64,000 bases of DNA. Origin: Paracoccus sp. R12_2. Lineage in GTDB: Bacteria > Pseudomonadota > Alphaproteobacteria > Rhodobacterales > Rhodobacteraceae. Under the pieces are notes generated by a model. That model did not search any database. It was not told where the DNA came from and was given only the letters and a program-made list of their open reading frames with translations. Location: NCBI RefSeq assembly GCF_017744015.1, contig NZ_JAGHRA010000004.1, forward strand, positions 248,001 through 312,000, in the 5' to 3' direction. Positions 37,336 through 45,567 of this stretch are shown one piece after another; position 1 is the stretch's first letter, and every line of letters starts with the position of its first letter. Made by a program: the position numbers and the translations under genes.

Positions 37336-38450
37336 CCTGTGCCCGCCCGGCCGATTTTCGCGAGGCTTGCCCCGGGCCGGGTTGGGATTCCCTGCCGCTT
37401 CCGGCGCTGGTTCTGGACGAAAAGGGACGGGTGGCGGCGATGAACGACGCCGCGGAAATCTGGCTGAACATCTCGCGCAATTCGACCATCGGCAAGACCC
37501 TTGAGGGCGAGGCGATGACCAAGCGGTTGCGCGTCCATCCCTCGTTGCGCCCGCTGATCGGCCGGGTGACGCGGTCGGACGAGGCGCTGTATCAGGCGGA
37601 TGTTCTGTTCGAGATCGGCGACCGCGCCGGCGGTCATCAGGCCCGAAGGGCGGCTGTCCATGCGGGACCTTCGGGGGGCGGCGGAGGCGCCGTTTCGATC
37701 CTGCTGGTGCCGCTTGACGATGCCGGGCTGCAATATCAAAGCCGGGCGGTTCGAACCGCTGCGCGCAGCGCCATCGGCATGGCCGAAATGCTGGCCCACG
37801 AGATCAAGAACCCGCTGGCCGGGATTCGCGGTGCGGCCCAGATCATGGGCATGAACGCGTCGGCAGAGGATCGCGAGATGGCCGAGATGATCGTCAGCGA
37901 AACCCGGCGGATCGTGACCTTGCTGGAACAGGTCGAACGGTTCGGCGATACATCCTCGCCCAAGCTGTCGCCGGTGAACATCCATGACGTGTTGGAAAAG
38001 GTCCGTCGGTCGGCCATGGTCGGGTTCGCGCAGGGAATTTCCATGACTGCGGATTATGATCCCTCGATGCCGCCGGCGCTGGCGGATGCGGATCAGTTGA
38101 CCCAGGTGTGCCTGAACCTGGTCAAGAACGCCGCCGAGGCGCTGATTGACACGGCAGATCCGTCGATCCGGCTTCACAGCTACTATGACCACACGTTGCG
38201 CCTGCCGCCTGACGAGGATGATCCGACCGGACGCCCGCTGCCGCTGCAGATCGTCATCGAAGACAACGGCCCGGGCCTGCCCGCAGCCATCGCCGATCAG
38301 ATCTTCGAACCTTTCGTGTCGGGCCGCGAGAATGGCACCGGGCTTGGTCTGGCGCTGGTCAGCAAGATCATCACCGATCACGGCGCCCTTATCCGGGTCG
38401 ATTCACGGCCCGGCCGAACCCGATTTCGCATTTCGCTGCCAAAGGCATAA
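37332..38450 (+). CDS. ntrB: Nitrogen regulation sensor histidine kinase NtrB
   Basis: A 372-residue soluble kinase with no membrane segments. A PAS domain occupies about 15-125, the H box is MLAHEIKNPLAGIRGA with His 156, and the ATPase domain has NLVKNAAEAL (N box), EDNGPGLP (G1) and GTGLGLALVSKI (G2). It phosphorylates NtrC when nitrogen is limiting and is restrained by PII (GlnB). Translation is coupled to dusB. A glycine run (about 114-119) lies at the end of the PAS part. Confidence 0.95.
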   Translation: MTCARPADFREACPGPGWDSLPLPALVLDEKGRVAAMNDAAEIWLNISRNSTIGKTLEGEAMTKRLRVHPSLRPLIGRVTRSDEALYQADVLFEIGDRAGGHQARRAAVHAGPSGGGGGAVSILLVPLDDAGLQYQSRAVRTAARSAIGMAEMLAHEIKNPLAGIRGAAQIMGMNASAEDREMAEMIVSETRRIVTLLEQVERFGDTSSPKLSPVNIHDVLEKVRRSAMVGFAQGISMTADYDPSMPPALADADQLTQVCLNLVKNAAEALIDTADPSIRLHSYYDHTLRLPPDEDDPTGRPLPLQIVIEDNGPGLPAAIADQIFEPFVSGRENGTGLGLALVSKIITDHGALIRVDSRPGRTRFRISLPKA

Positions 38451-38461
38451 GGATCCTCGCC

Positions 38462-39913
38462 ATGGACGGAACCGTTCTGATCGCCGACGACGACCGCACC
38501 ATCCGCACCGTCCTGACGCAGGCGCTGACCCGCGCGGGCTGTCGGGTCCATGCAACCGGCAGCCTCGCGCAACTGGCAAAATGGGTCGAGGAAGGGCGCG
38601 GTGATCTGGTCATCACGGACGTGATGATGCCCGACGGAAACGGCATCGACCGGATCCCGGCCATTCACGAGGCGCGTCCCGACCTGCCGGTGATCGTGAT
38701 ATCGGCCCAGAATACCATCGTCACCGCGATCCGCGCGACCGAGGCCGATGCCTTCGAATACCTGCCCAAGCCCTTCGATCTGCCGGATCTGATGTCCAAG
38801 GCCGGACAGGCCTTGTCACGACGGCCGCGCAAGTCCGACACGTCGCCCGAAATGACCGCCTCGGCGCCACGGGAAAGCGCCGACCCCGCGATGCCGCTGA
38901 TCGGTCACGCGCCCGCGATGCAGGCGCTGTTTCGCATGGTCGCGCGGGTCCTGAACGCGGATCTGCCGGTCCTGATCGCAGGCGAGGCGGGCGTTGGAAA
39001 GACAATCATCGCCCGATCCTTCCATGACTTGTCGGATCGGCGCGACCGCGGAATCGTGGTGCTGACATCGGCCGACGCGGGCGAGGGGTCGATCGGTCGC
39101 GCGGCGGAAAAGGCCCGCGGCGGAACGATCGTGATCGAGAACCCGGCGGGCTTCGATCAGGCTGCGCAGGCGCGGCTGATCGGTTTGATCGAGGCGCTGG
39201 AGTCCGGACCCGAACGGGCCGCCGCGCCGCGCATCGTCGCAACCACCGGACCTGATCCGCAGGCCGACGTGGCCGCCGGTCGTCTGCGTTCGGATCTGTA
39301 TTACCGGCTGGCGGGGGTGACCATCACTGTGCCGCCCTTGCGGGCCCGCGTCGATGATATCCTGCCGCTGGCCGATCATCTTCTGGCACGGGCGGCAGCA
39401 CAGGGCCTGCCCGAACGCAGCCTGTCCGATGATGCCGCGGCGATGCTGCGATCACATGCGTTTCCGGGAAACGTACGAGAGCTTGAAAACATGATGCGAC
39501 GGCTGGCCCTGACCGCAAGCGGTCCCGCGGTGTCGGCGACCGAGATGTCAGAGGCGCTGAGCCAGCAGGCCTCGCCGCGGATGCCCGTGATGACGGGTGA
39601 CACCGGGCCGGTCGAACAGCCTTCTGCGATGTCGGCCGCAGCGCCGATGCCTGGTGGCAATTCCAGGTTGTCGGATTCGGTCGAGGCGCATCTGCAGCGA
39701 TATTTCGACCTGCATGGCGATGCCTTGCCGCCGCCGGGCCTGTATGACCGTATCCTGCGCGAGGTCGAGAGGCCGTTGCTGCAGGTGGCGCTGGATGCGA
39801 CCGGCGGAAATCAGCTTCGTTGCGCGGATCTGCTGGGAATAAATCGCAATACCCTTCGAAAGAAGCTGACCGAACTGAATATCGAGGTGACACGGCGCCG
39901 CAAACTGATGTAA
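38462..39913 (+). CDS. ntrC: Nitrogen regulation response regulator NtrC, sigma-54-independent type
   Basis: A 483-residue response regulator. The receiver has D53 as phosphoacceptor (VITDVMMPDGNG) and K103. The central AAA+ domain keeps Walker A (GEAGVGKT, 174-181) but is shortened: the segment holding GAFTGA is missing, and the Walker B position reads VIENPAG (about 224-230) instead of a DE pair. A Fis-type helix-turn-helix closes the protein (GNQLRCADLLGINRNTLRKKL). This is the Rhodobacter capsulatus pattern, where NtrC activates sigma-70 polymerase. It is 12 bases after ntrB. Confidence 0.93.
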   Translation: MDGTVLIADDDRTIRTVLTQALTRAGCRVHATGSLAQLAKWVEEGRGDLVITDVMMPDGNGIDRIPAIHEARPDLPVIVISAQNTIVTAIRATEADAFEYLPKPFDLPDLMSKAGQALSRRPRKSDTSPEMTASAPRESADPAMPLIGHAPAMQALFRMVARVLNADLPVLIAGEAGVGKTIIARSFHDLSDRRDRGIVVLTSADAGEGSIGRAAEKARGGTIVIENPAGFDQAAQARLIGLIEALESGPERAAAPRIVATTGPDPQADVAAGRLRSDLYYRLAGVTITVPPLRARVDDILPLADHLLARAAAQGLPERSLSDDAAAMLRSHAFPGNVRELENMMRRLALTASGPAVSATEMSEALSQQASPRMPVMTGDTGPVEQPSAMSAAAPMPGGNSRLSDSVEAHLQRYFDLHGDALPPPGLYDRILREVERPLLQVALDATGGNQLRCADLLGINRNTLRKKLTELNIEVTRRRKLM

Positions 39914-39986
39914 AACCGCCACAGGTGCAGTCACCGGGCAACGGTGCTGCAACAGCAAAAGCCGCGACAGACGGCGAGTGGGGGTT

Positions 39987-42254
39987 ATGGCAGAGTCCGC
40001 ATCAGGGCTGAGCTGGGACAGGCTGGCAAGGATCAGATTGCCGCGCCGGTGGCGTAGCATCCTCGCTTGGGGCGCGTTGCTGATCGGCGCGGCGTTGGCG
40101 GCGGTCACGGTGACCGTGCTTGGGCCGTTCAGCCATGGCATTGCAAGCCGTGTGCTGCGCCTGATTCTGCTTCTGGACCTTCTGTATCTGATCTGCCTGA
40201 TCGGGCTGGTGGTCGCGCGGATGGCGCGCCTGATCGCTGCGCGGCGCGCCTCGGCGGCAGGATCGCGGTTGCATTCAAGGCTGGTCGCCGTGTTCGTCGG
40301 CCTTGCCTTGGTGCCGACGGTGCTGGTGGCGCTGTTTGCCGGACTTCTGGTCAATATCGGACTTGAAGGCTGGTTCTCGGGTCGTGTGCAGCAGGTAGTG
40401 ACCACATCACAGGCCGCAGCCGAGGCGTATCAGGACGAGCATCGCCAGGATCTGACCGAGGATGCGCGGGCATTGGCCGGGGTGCTGATCCAGGCGGGGC
40501 GCGCCAACCCGATGATCGACGATGGTGAAATGCGTCAGCTTCTGGCGCAGGGACAGTCGCTGATCCAGCGCGGCCTGCGCGAAGCCTACATCATCAACGG
40601 CTCGGGAGAGATCCGGGCGCGCGGCGAACGCAGCTATCTGTTCTGGTACGAGGCGCCGACCAGCGATCAGCTGGACACGGCACAAGCCGACGGTCTGGCC
40701 TTGGTCGAGGACTGGCAGAACAATGAGTTCCGCGCACTGGTGGCGCTGCCGCCGCTGGCCGACCGGTATTTGTACGTGACCCGAGATGTTGACGGCAACC
40801 TGTTGGGATTGCTGGACGATACCCGCGCGACCGTGGGTGACTACCGGCAGCTGGAAGAGACACGCGGACAGGTTCTGTTCGAATTCTCGCTGGTCTATCT
40901 GGGCTTCGCGTTGCTGTTGGTGGCGGCGGCGGTCTGGCTGGGGCTGTGGTTCGCAAGCCGGTTGTCGCGACCGATCGGGGCGCTGGCACTGGCCAGTGAG
41001 CAGGTCGGCCGGGGCGATCTGGATGTGCAGGTGCCCGAACCCGATACCGGCGACGAGATCCAGACGCTTGGCGAAAGCTTCAACCGCATGACCCGTCAAC
41101 TCAAGGCGCAGCGCGAGGAACTGATCCAAAGCTATCGCGTCAGCGACGAACAGCGACGCCTGTTCGACAACGTTCTGACTTCGGTCACCTCCGGCGTGAT
41201 CGGTCTGGATGCGGCGGGCGAGATCGATTTCGTCAACCGCTCGGCGACCCGTCTGCTGGGGCTGGACCCGCAGCGCGATATCGATGCGCTGCTGTCCGAA
41301 GCGGTGCCCGAATTCGCGCCGCTGTTCGAGAAACTGTCTGCCTCGGTCGTCGAGGCGATTCAGGACGAGGTTCGCCTGGCCCGAGAGGGGCGTGTCGAAA
41401 GCCTGCTTGTCCGGATGGCCGTGCGGCGGGGCACGGATGGCGGGCTTGAGGGGTATGTGGTCGCCTTCGACGATGTCACCGAACTGGTCAGCGCACAGCG
41501 CATGGCCGCGTGGGGCGACGTCGCCCGGCGCGTCGCCCACGAGATCAAGAACCCGCTGACCCCGATCCAGCTTTCGGCGGAACGGCTGCGGCGCAAGTTC
41601 GGTCCACTGGCCAGCGCGGACGACAAGGCGTCGCTGGATCAGTATGTCGATGTCATCATCCGTCAGACCGGCGATCTGCGACGGATCGTGGACGAATTCA
41701 GCCGATTCGCGCGGATGCCCGAACCCGACCGGGCGGAAACCGATCTGGCCGCGCTGTTGCGCGAGACGGTATTGTTGCAACAGGATGCGCTTGGTGGCGC
41801 GCTGCACACTGAAATTCCCGATCAGCCCGTGGTCGTCGATTGCGACGCAGGTATGTTGCGCCAGGCCTTCACCAATCTTCTGAAGAACGCGGGCGAGGCG
41901 ATCGAGGAACGTGCCGCAGCCGGCGCGTCCGATGGCTGGGTGCCGCGCATCTATGTGACGATGCAGACCGAACATGATGCCGTGGCCATCCGCATCGTCG
42001 ATAACGGCCCCGGACTGCCGGCCGATCGTTCGCGGCTTTTCGAACCTTACGTGACACTGAAATCGCAGGGCACCGGCCTTGGCCTGCCGATCGTGAAGAA
42101 GATCGTCGAAGAGCATGGCGGCAGCCTTGCCCTGACGGACGCGCCCGGACGCGATGGCGCGATGGCCGAAATACGCCTGCCGCGGGAACGGCATCCCGTG
42201 CGCGGGGCGCAACGCAAGCCGAGGCAAGAAAAAGACGAGGCGGGACTGATATGA
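39987..42254 (+). CDS. ntrY: Membrane sensor histidine kinase NtrY
   Basis: A 755-residue kinase. Membrane helices lie at about 24-46, 55-75, 93-115 and near 300-320, flanking a periplasmic sensor region (about 120-295). HAMP (LSRPIGALALASEQV), PAS (about 390-500) and kinase domains follow; the H box is VARRVAHEIKNPLTPIQLSAERL, and the ATPase motifs are NLLKNAGEAI, DNGPGLPA and GTGLGLPIVKKI. Partner of NtrX. An in-frame GTG lies nine bases earlier, but the ATG follows GAGTGGGGG. It comes 73 bases after ntrC and overlaps ntrX by four. Confidence 0.94.
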   Translation: MAESASGLSWDRLARIRLPRRWRSILAWGALLIGAALAAVTVTVLGPFSHGIASRVLRLILLLDLLYLICLIGLVVARMARLIAARRASAAGSRLHSRLVAVFVGLALVPTVLVALFAGLLVNIGLEGWFSGRVQQVVTTSQAAAEAYQDEHRQDLTEDARALAGVLIQAGRANPMIDDGEMRQLLAQGQSLIQRGLREAYIINGSGEIRARGERSYLFWYEAPTSDQLDTAQADGLALVEDWQNNEFRALVALPPLADRYLYVTRDVDGNLLGLLDDTRATVGDYRQLEETRGQVLFEFSLVYLGFALLLVAAAVWLGLWFASRLSRPIGALALASEQVGRGDLDVQVPEPDTGDEIQTLGESFNRMTRQLKAQREELIQSYRVSDEQRRLFDNVLTSVTSGVIGLDAAGEIDFVNRSATRLLGLDPQRDIDALLSEAVPEFAPLFEKLSASVVEAIQDEVRLAREGRVESLLVRMAVRRGTDGGLEGYVVAFDDVTELVSAQRMAAWGDVARRVAHEIKNPLTPIQLSAERLRRKFGPLASADDKASLDQYVDVIIRQTGDLRRIVDEFSRFARMPEPDRAETDLAALLRETVLLQQDALGGALHTEIPDQPVVVDCDAGMLRQAFTNLLKNAGEAIEERAAAGASDGWVPRIYVTMQTEHDAVAIRIVDNGPGLPADRSRLFEPYVTLKSQGTGLGLPIVKKIVEEHGGSLALTDAPGRDGAMAEIRLPRERHPVRGAQRKPRQEKDEAGLI

Positions 42255-43642
42255 GTGACATTCTGATCGTCGACGACGAACGGGACATCCGCGAACTGAT
42301 CGCCGATATTCTGAAGGACGAGGGTTTCGAGACGCGACTGGCCGCGAATTCGGACGAGGCGGTCGAGGCGCTGAACAGCGCCGAACCGGCGCTGATGGTG
42401 CTGGATATCTGGCTGAAGGACAGCCGGATGGACGGGATCGACATCCTCAAGCAAGTAAAGCGAAACAATCCCGACGTGCCGGTCATCATCATCTCGGGCC
42501 ATGGGAACATCGAGATCGCGGTCGCGGCGATCAAGCAGGGTGCGTACGACTTTATCGAGAAGCCGTTCAACATCGACCAGCTGATGGTCGTTGTGAACAG
42601 GGCGATGGAGACCAGCCGCCTGCGCCGCGAGAACAGCACCCTGCGTCGCGGCGGCGAACGCCTGGCCGAGATGCTGGGACAGTCTGCTGCCTTCAAGAGG
42701 CTGCGCGACAATCTGGACAAGGTCGCAAAGTCGAACGGACGGGTGATGCTGACCGGCGAACCCGGCGCCGGCAAGGAACTGGCCGCGCGCTATGTCCATG
42801 CCCACAGCCCGCGGGCCAACGCCGCTTTCATCACCGTGCCCTGCGCCAGCATCGAGCCCGAGCGGATGGAAGAGGTGCTGTTCGGCCGCGAGACGCCAGA
42901 GCGCGGCATCGAGCCCGGACTGCTGGAACAGGCACATGGCGGCGTAATCTATTTCGACGAGGTTGGCGACATGCCGCTTGGCACCCAGCCGAAGATCCTG
43001 CGCGTCCTGACGGAACAGCAGTTCTCGCGGGCGGGCGGTTCGGACAAAGTGCGCGTGGATCTTCGGGTGATCTCATCGACCAATCGCGACCTGATGGCCG
43101 AAATCGCGGCCGGCCGATTTCGGCAGGAACTGTACGACCGGCTGAACGTGGTGCCCGTCGCCGTGCCGTCGCTGGCCGACCGGCGCGACGACATCGCGCT
43201 GCTGGCGCGGCATTTCATCGAGCATTTCAACAGGATGCAGGGCCTTCCGGCGCGCGACCTGCCCGAGGATACGGTCGCGGCGCTGCAATCGATGCGCTGG
43301 CCGGGCAATATCCGGCAATTGCGCAACGTGATCGAACGCGTGTTGATCCTGGCCGAGGAAAGCGGGCCGATCCAACCGGCCGAGCTTGAACCGCAGGGCG
43401 CCACGCCCGACAACAGCGACGCGCTGAGCCTTGGACCTCAGATCACCGCGATGGCGCTTCGCGAGGCGCGCGAGATGTTCGAGCGTGAATACCTGCTGGC
43501 ACAGATCAATCGCTTCGGCGGCAATATCAGCCGCACCGCCCAGTTCGTCGGCATGGAGCGCAGCGCGCTGCACCGCAAGCTGAAATCGCTTGGTGTCGTG
43601 GGCGGGATGCGCGGCGAAGAGGAACTGATCGCCGGAAAGTGA
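42251..43642 (+). CDS. ntrX: Nitrogen/redox response regulator NtrX
   Basis: A 463-residue regulator. The receiver has D52 (VLDIWLKDS) and KP at 104-105. The AAA+ domain has Walker A GEPGAGKE (169-176) and intact Walker B VIYFDEVGD (about 232-240), but between them FGRETPERGIEPG replaces the usual FGHEKGAFTGA, so the sigma-54 contact loop is absent. A Fis-type helix-turn-helix ends the protein (GGNISRTAQFVGMERSALHRKL). NtrYX links nitrogen, redox and envelope control in alphaproteobacteria. It overlaps ntrY by four bases and is the last gene of this run. Confidence 0.93.
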   Translation: MSDILIVDDERDIRELIADILKDEGFETRLAANSDEAVEALNSAEPALMVLDIWLKDSRMDGIDILKQVKRNNPDVPVIIISGHGNIEIAVAAIKQGAYDFIEKPFNIDQLMVVVNRAMETSRLRRENSTLRRGGERLAEMLGQSAAFKRLRDNLDKVAKSNGRVMLTGEPGAGKELAARYVHAHSPRANAAFITVPCASIEPERMEEVLFGRETPERGIEPGLLEQAHGGVIYFDEVGDMPLGTQPKILRVLTEQQFSRAGGSDKVRVDLRVISSTNRDLMAEIAAGRFRQELYDRLNVVPVAVPSLADRRDDIALLARHFIEHFNRMQGLPARDLPEDTVAALQSMRWPGNIRQLRNVIERVLILAEESGPIQPAELEPQGATPDNSDALSLGPQITAMALREAREMFEREYLLAQINRFGGNISRTAQFVGMERSALHRKLKSLGVVGGMRGEEELIAGK

Positions 43643-43690
43643 CATGGGCGACATCGCGCAGCCATCGCATGCCGATTTCACAACGAAAAG

Positions 43691-43729
43691 GTGGTCGGCG
43701 ATGCACTGCCAATCAGCATCGCCGACCAC
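43691..43729. repeat. Perfect 14-bp inverted repeat after ntrX
   Basis: GTGGTCGGCGATGC (43691-43704), an 11-base loop, and GCATCGCCGACCAC (43716-43729). It starts 49 bases past the ntrX stop. There is no T run on either strand, so it is not a standard intrinsic terminator. It may stabilise the 3' end of the ntr message, act with Rho, or be a dispersed palindromic repeat. Confidence 0.85.
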
Positions 43730-43990
43730 GACCAGGTCAGGATGACTGGCGACGGCGTTCGGGGGAAGCAAACTTCATGCTGCGAATGTCACGCCGCGCG
43801 AGCAGACGAAACCGCGGGCGGACGGTGCAAGCATTCTCCATCTCCGTTCTTGTCATCTGGCCTGGTTCCGGTGACGGCGACACCCGCATCGCCTGAGCGA
43901 TGCATGGTCAGGGCAGTTGAGCAGCCGCACCGCCGAACGAAGGGGCAGGAAATCAGCATTCCGCAAACCGCCTCACTGATTGCCGCCTTG

Positions 43991-44006
43991 GTAAGGTTTA
44001 CCTTAC
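43991..44006. promoter_or_regulatory. Palindromic operator candidate upstream of trkA
   Basis: GTAAGGT-TT-ACCTTAC is a perfect 7-bp inverted repeat with a 2-base centre, immediately followed by the AT-rich GTTAATTATTAATG. The form is that of a dimeric repressor or activator site overlapping a promoter. It is 176 bases before the trkA start. The cognate factor is unknown. Confidence 0.55.
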
Positions 44007-44181
44007 GTTAATTATTAATGCGTCGGGCTCCATGTTGCAAGCATCAGCGTGCAACAATGCAGTTTCGCGGCGCCTCGCTTGGTCGTCTCCCCCTTCAGGA
44101 ACGGGCGAAGGTGTTGCGCGTTCCGGGCAAGCGTCATAGGCAAAGCACAGGGCGGTGCGCCGCGTCGGGACGAGGACTGGG

Positions 44182-45558
44182 ATGAAGATCATCATCTGCG
44201 GGGCAGGGCAGGTCGGCTGGCAGATCGCGCGGCATCTGTCGGGCGAACGCAACGACGTCACCGTGATCGACAACAACAGCGAACTGATCCGGCGCGCCAC
44301 CGACGCGCTGGACGTGCAGGGCGTCACCGGGTTCGCAAGTCATCCCGACATTCTGGATCAGGCGGGCGCGCGCGATGCCGACCTGATCATCGCCGCCACG
44401 CATTCGGACGAGGTGAACATGGTCACCTGCCAGGTGGCGCATTCGGTGTTCCAGGTGCCGCGAAAGATCGCCCGGCTGCGCAGCAGTGCCTATCTGGATG
44501 CGATCTATTCGGATCTTTACCGCACCGACCACTTGCCCATCGACGTGGTGATCAGCCCCGAGCGCGAGGTCGCCAAGGCCGCGTTGCAGCGCCTGTCCGC
44601 GCCCTCGACCTTTGACGTCGAGACGTTTCTTGGCGGCAAGATCCAGCTGCTGGGGATCGTGCTGGAACCGGATTGCCCCGCCCTGAACACCCCGTTGCGG
44701 CAATTGAACGAGATATTTTCAAGCCTGCGCGCCATCGTCGCCGGTGTGCGCCGCGACCGACGGCTGTTCGCGCCCGAGGCGGGCGACCAGCTGTTCGCGG
44801 GCGATCAGGTCTATATCTTCACCCATATCGAGGACGTGAACCGGACGCTGGAAATCTTTGGCAAGCCGCCACAAAAGCAGGAACGGGTCGTCATCATCGG
44901 GGCCGGGAATGTCGGGCTTGCCGTCGCCCGCGCGCTTGAGGCGCGTCCCGACCGGATCCGCGCCAAGCTGATCGAACATGGCCGCGCCCGCGCGGAATAT
45001 GCCGCCGACCGGCTGGAAAGAACCATCGTGCTGAACGGGGACGGGCTGTCGGCCGAACTTCTGGAAGAGGCGGCGGTGCCCTCGGCCGATGCCGTGCTGG
45101 CTGTCACCGATGACGACAAGACCAATATTCTTGCCGCCGTGCGCGCCAAGCAGGCCGGGGCCAGGATGGTCATCTCGTTGATCAACGATCCGACACTGGT
45201 TCCCCTGATGGGGGCGCTGGACATCGACGCCTATATCAATCCCCGCGCCACGACGGTGTCGACCATTCTGCGCCATATCCGCCACGGCCGCGTGCGCGAC
45301 ATCTATTCCATCGGCGATGCCGAGGCCGAGGTCATGGAGGCGCAGGTTCTGTCGACATCACCGATGTCGGGACGCGCCATCCGCGACATCGAATTTCCCG
45401 AAGGCGTGCTGATCGGTGCGGTGCAGAAGGGCGACCGGATCGTGAAGCCGTCATCGGACACCCGTATCGAAGAGGGTGACATCGTGCTGATCTTCGCGCT
45501 GACCGCAGACGTGCCGGAGGTCGAGCGCCTTCTGCAGGTCTCGATCGACTTTTTCTGA
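44182..45558 (+). CDS. trkA: Trk potassium uptake system, NAD-binding regulatory subunit
   Basis: A 458-residue TrkA with two RCK_N (Rossmann) and two RCK_C modules: MKIIICGAGQVGWQIARHL at the start and VVIIGAGNVGLAVARALE near 237, each with the GxGxxG loop. It gates the TrkH channel in response to nucleotides. The frame is open nine codons upstream, but the ATG at 44182 begins the conserved strand, after GAGGAC. It leads the trkA-trkH pair. Confidence 0.95.
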   Translation: MKIIICGAGQVGWQIARHLSGERNDVTVIDNNSELIRRATDALDVQGVTGFASHPDILDQAGARDADLIIAATHSDEVNMVTCQVAHSVFQVPRKIARLRSSAYLDAIYSDLYRTDHLPIDVVISPEREVAKAALQRLSAPSTFDVETFLGGKIQLLGIVLEPDCPALNTPLRQLNEIFSSLRAIVAGVRRDRRLFAPEAGDQLFAGDQVYIFTHIEDVNRTLEIFGKPPQKQERVVIIGAGNVGLAVARALEARPDRIRAKLIEHGRARAEYAADRLERTIVLNGDGLSAELLEEAAVPSADAVLAVTDDDKTNILAAVRAKQAGARMVISLINDPTLVPLMGALDIDAYINPRATTVSTILRHIRHGRVRDIYSIGDAEAEVMEAQVLSTSPMSGRAIRDIEFPEGVLIGAVQKGDRIVKPSSDTRIEEGDIVLIFALTADVPEVERLLQVSIDFF

Positions 45559-45567
45559 GCCGCGCCG

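Larger units (their letters stand above)
43643..44181. other. 539-base gap between ntrX and trkA
   Basis: No convincing gene on either strand: the open frames here lack ribosome sites and family features. It holds a perfect 14-bp inverted repeat shortly after ntrX and a second, AT-flanked palindrome about 175 bases before trkA. The latter lies in the lowest-GC stretch of the area (43995-44020), a likely promoter region. Room remains for a small RNA. Confidence 0.6.

Noticed and set aside
40407..42227. 606-codon open frame opposite ntrY
   Set aside because: Mirror of a well-supported histidine kinase gene; no motifs.
43691..44011. 106-codon open frame in the ntrX-trkA gap
   Set aside because: It runs through the 14-bp inverted repeat, has no ribosome site and no recognisable domain.
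44008..44018. TTAA-TTA-TTAA as a CtrA site upstream of trkA
   Set aside because: CtrA sites need about seven bases between the TTAA halves; here there are three.
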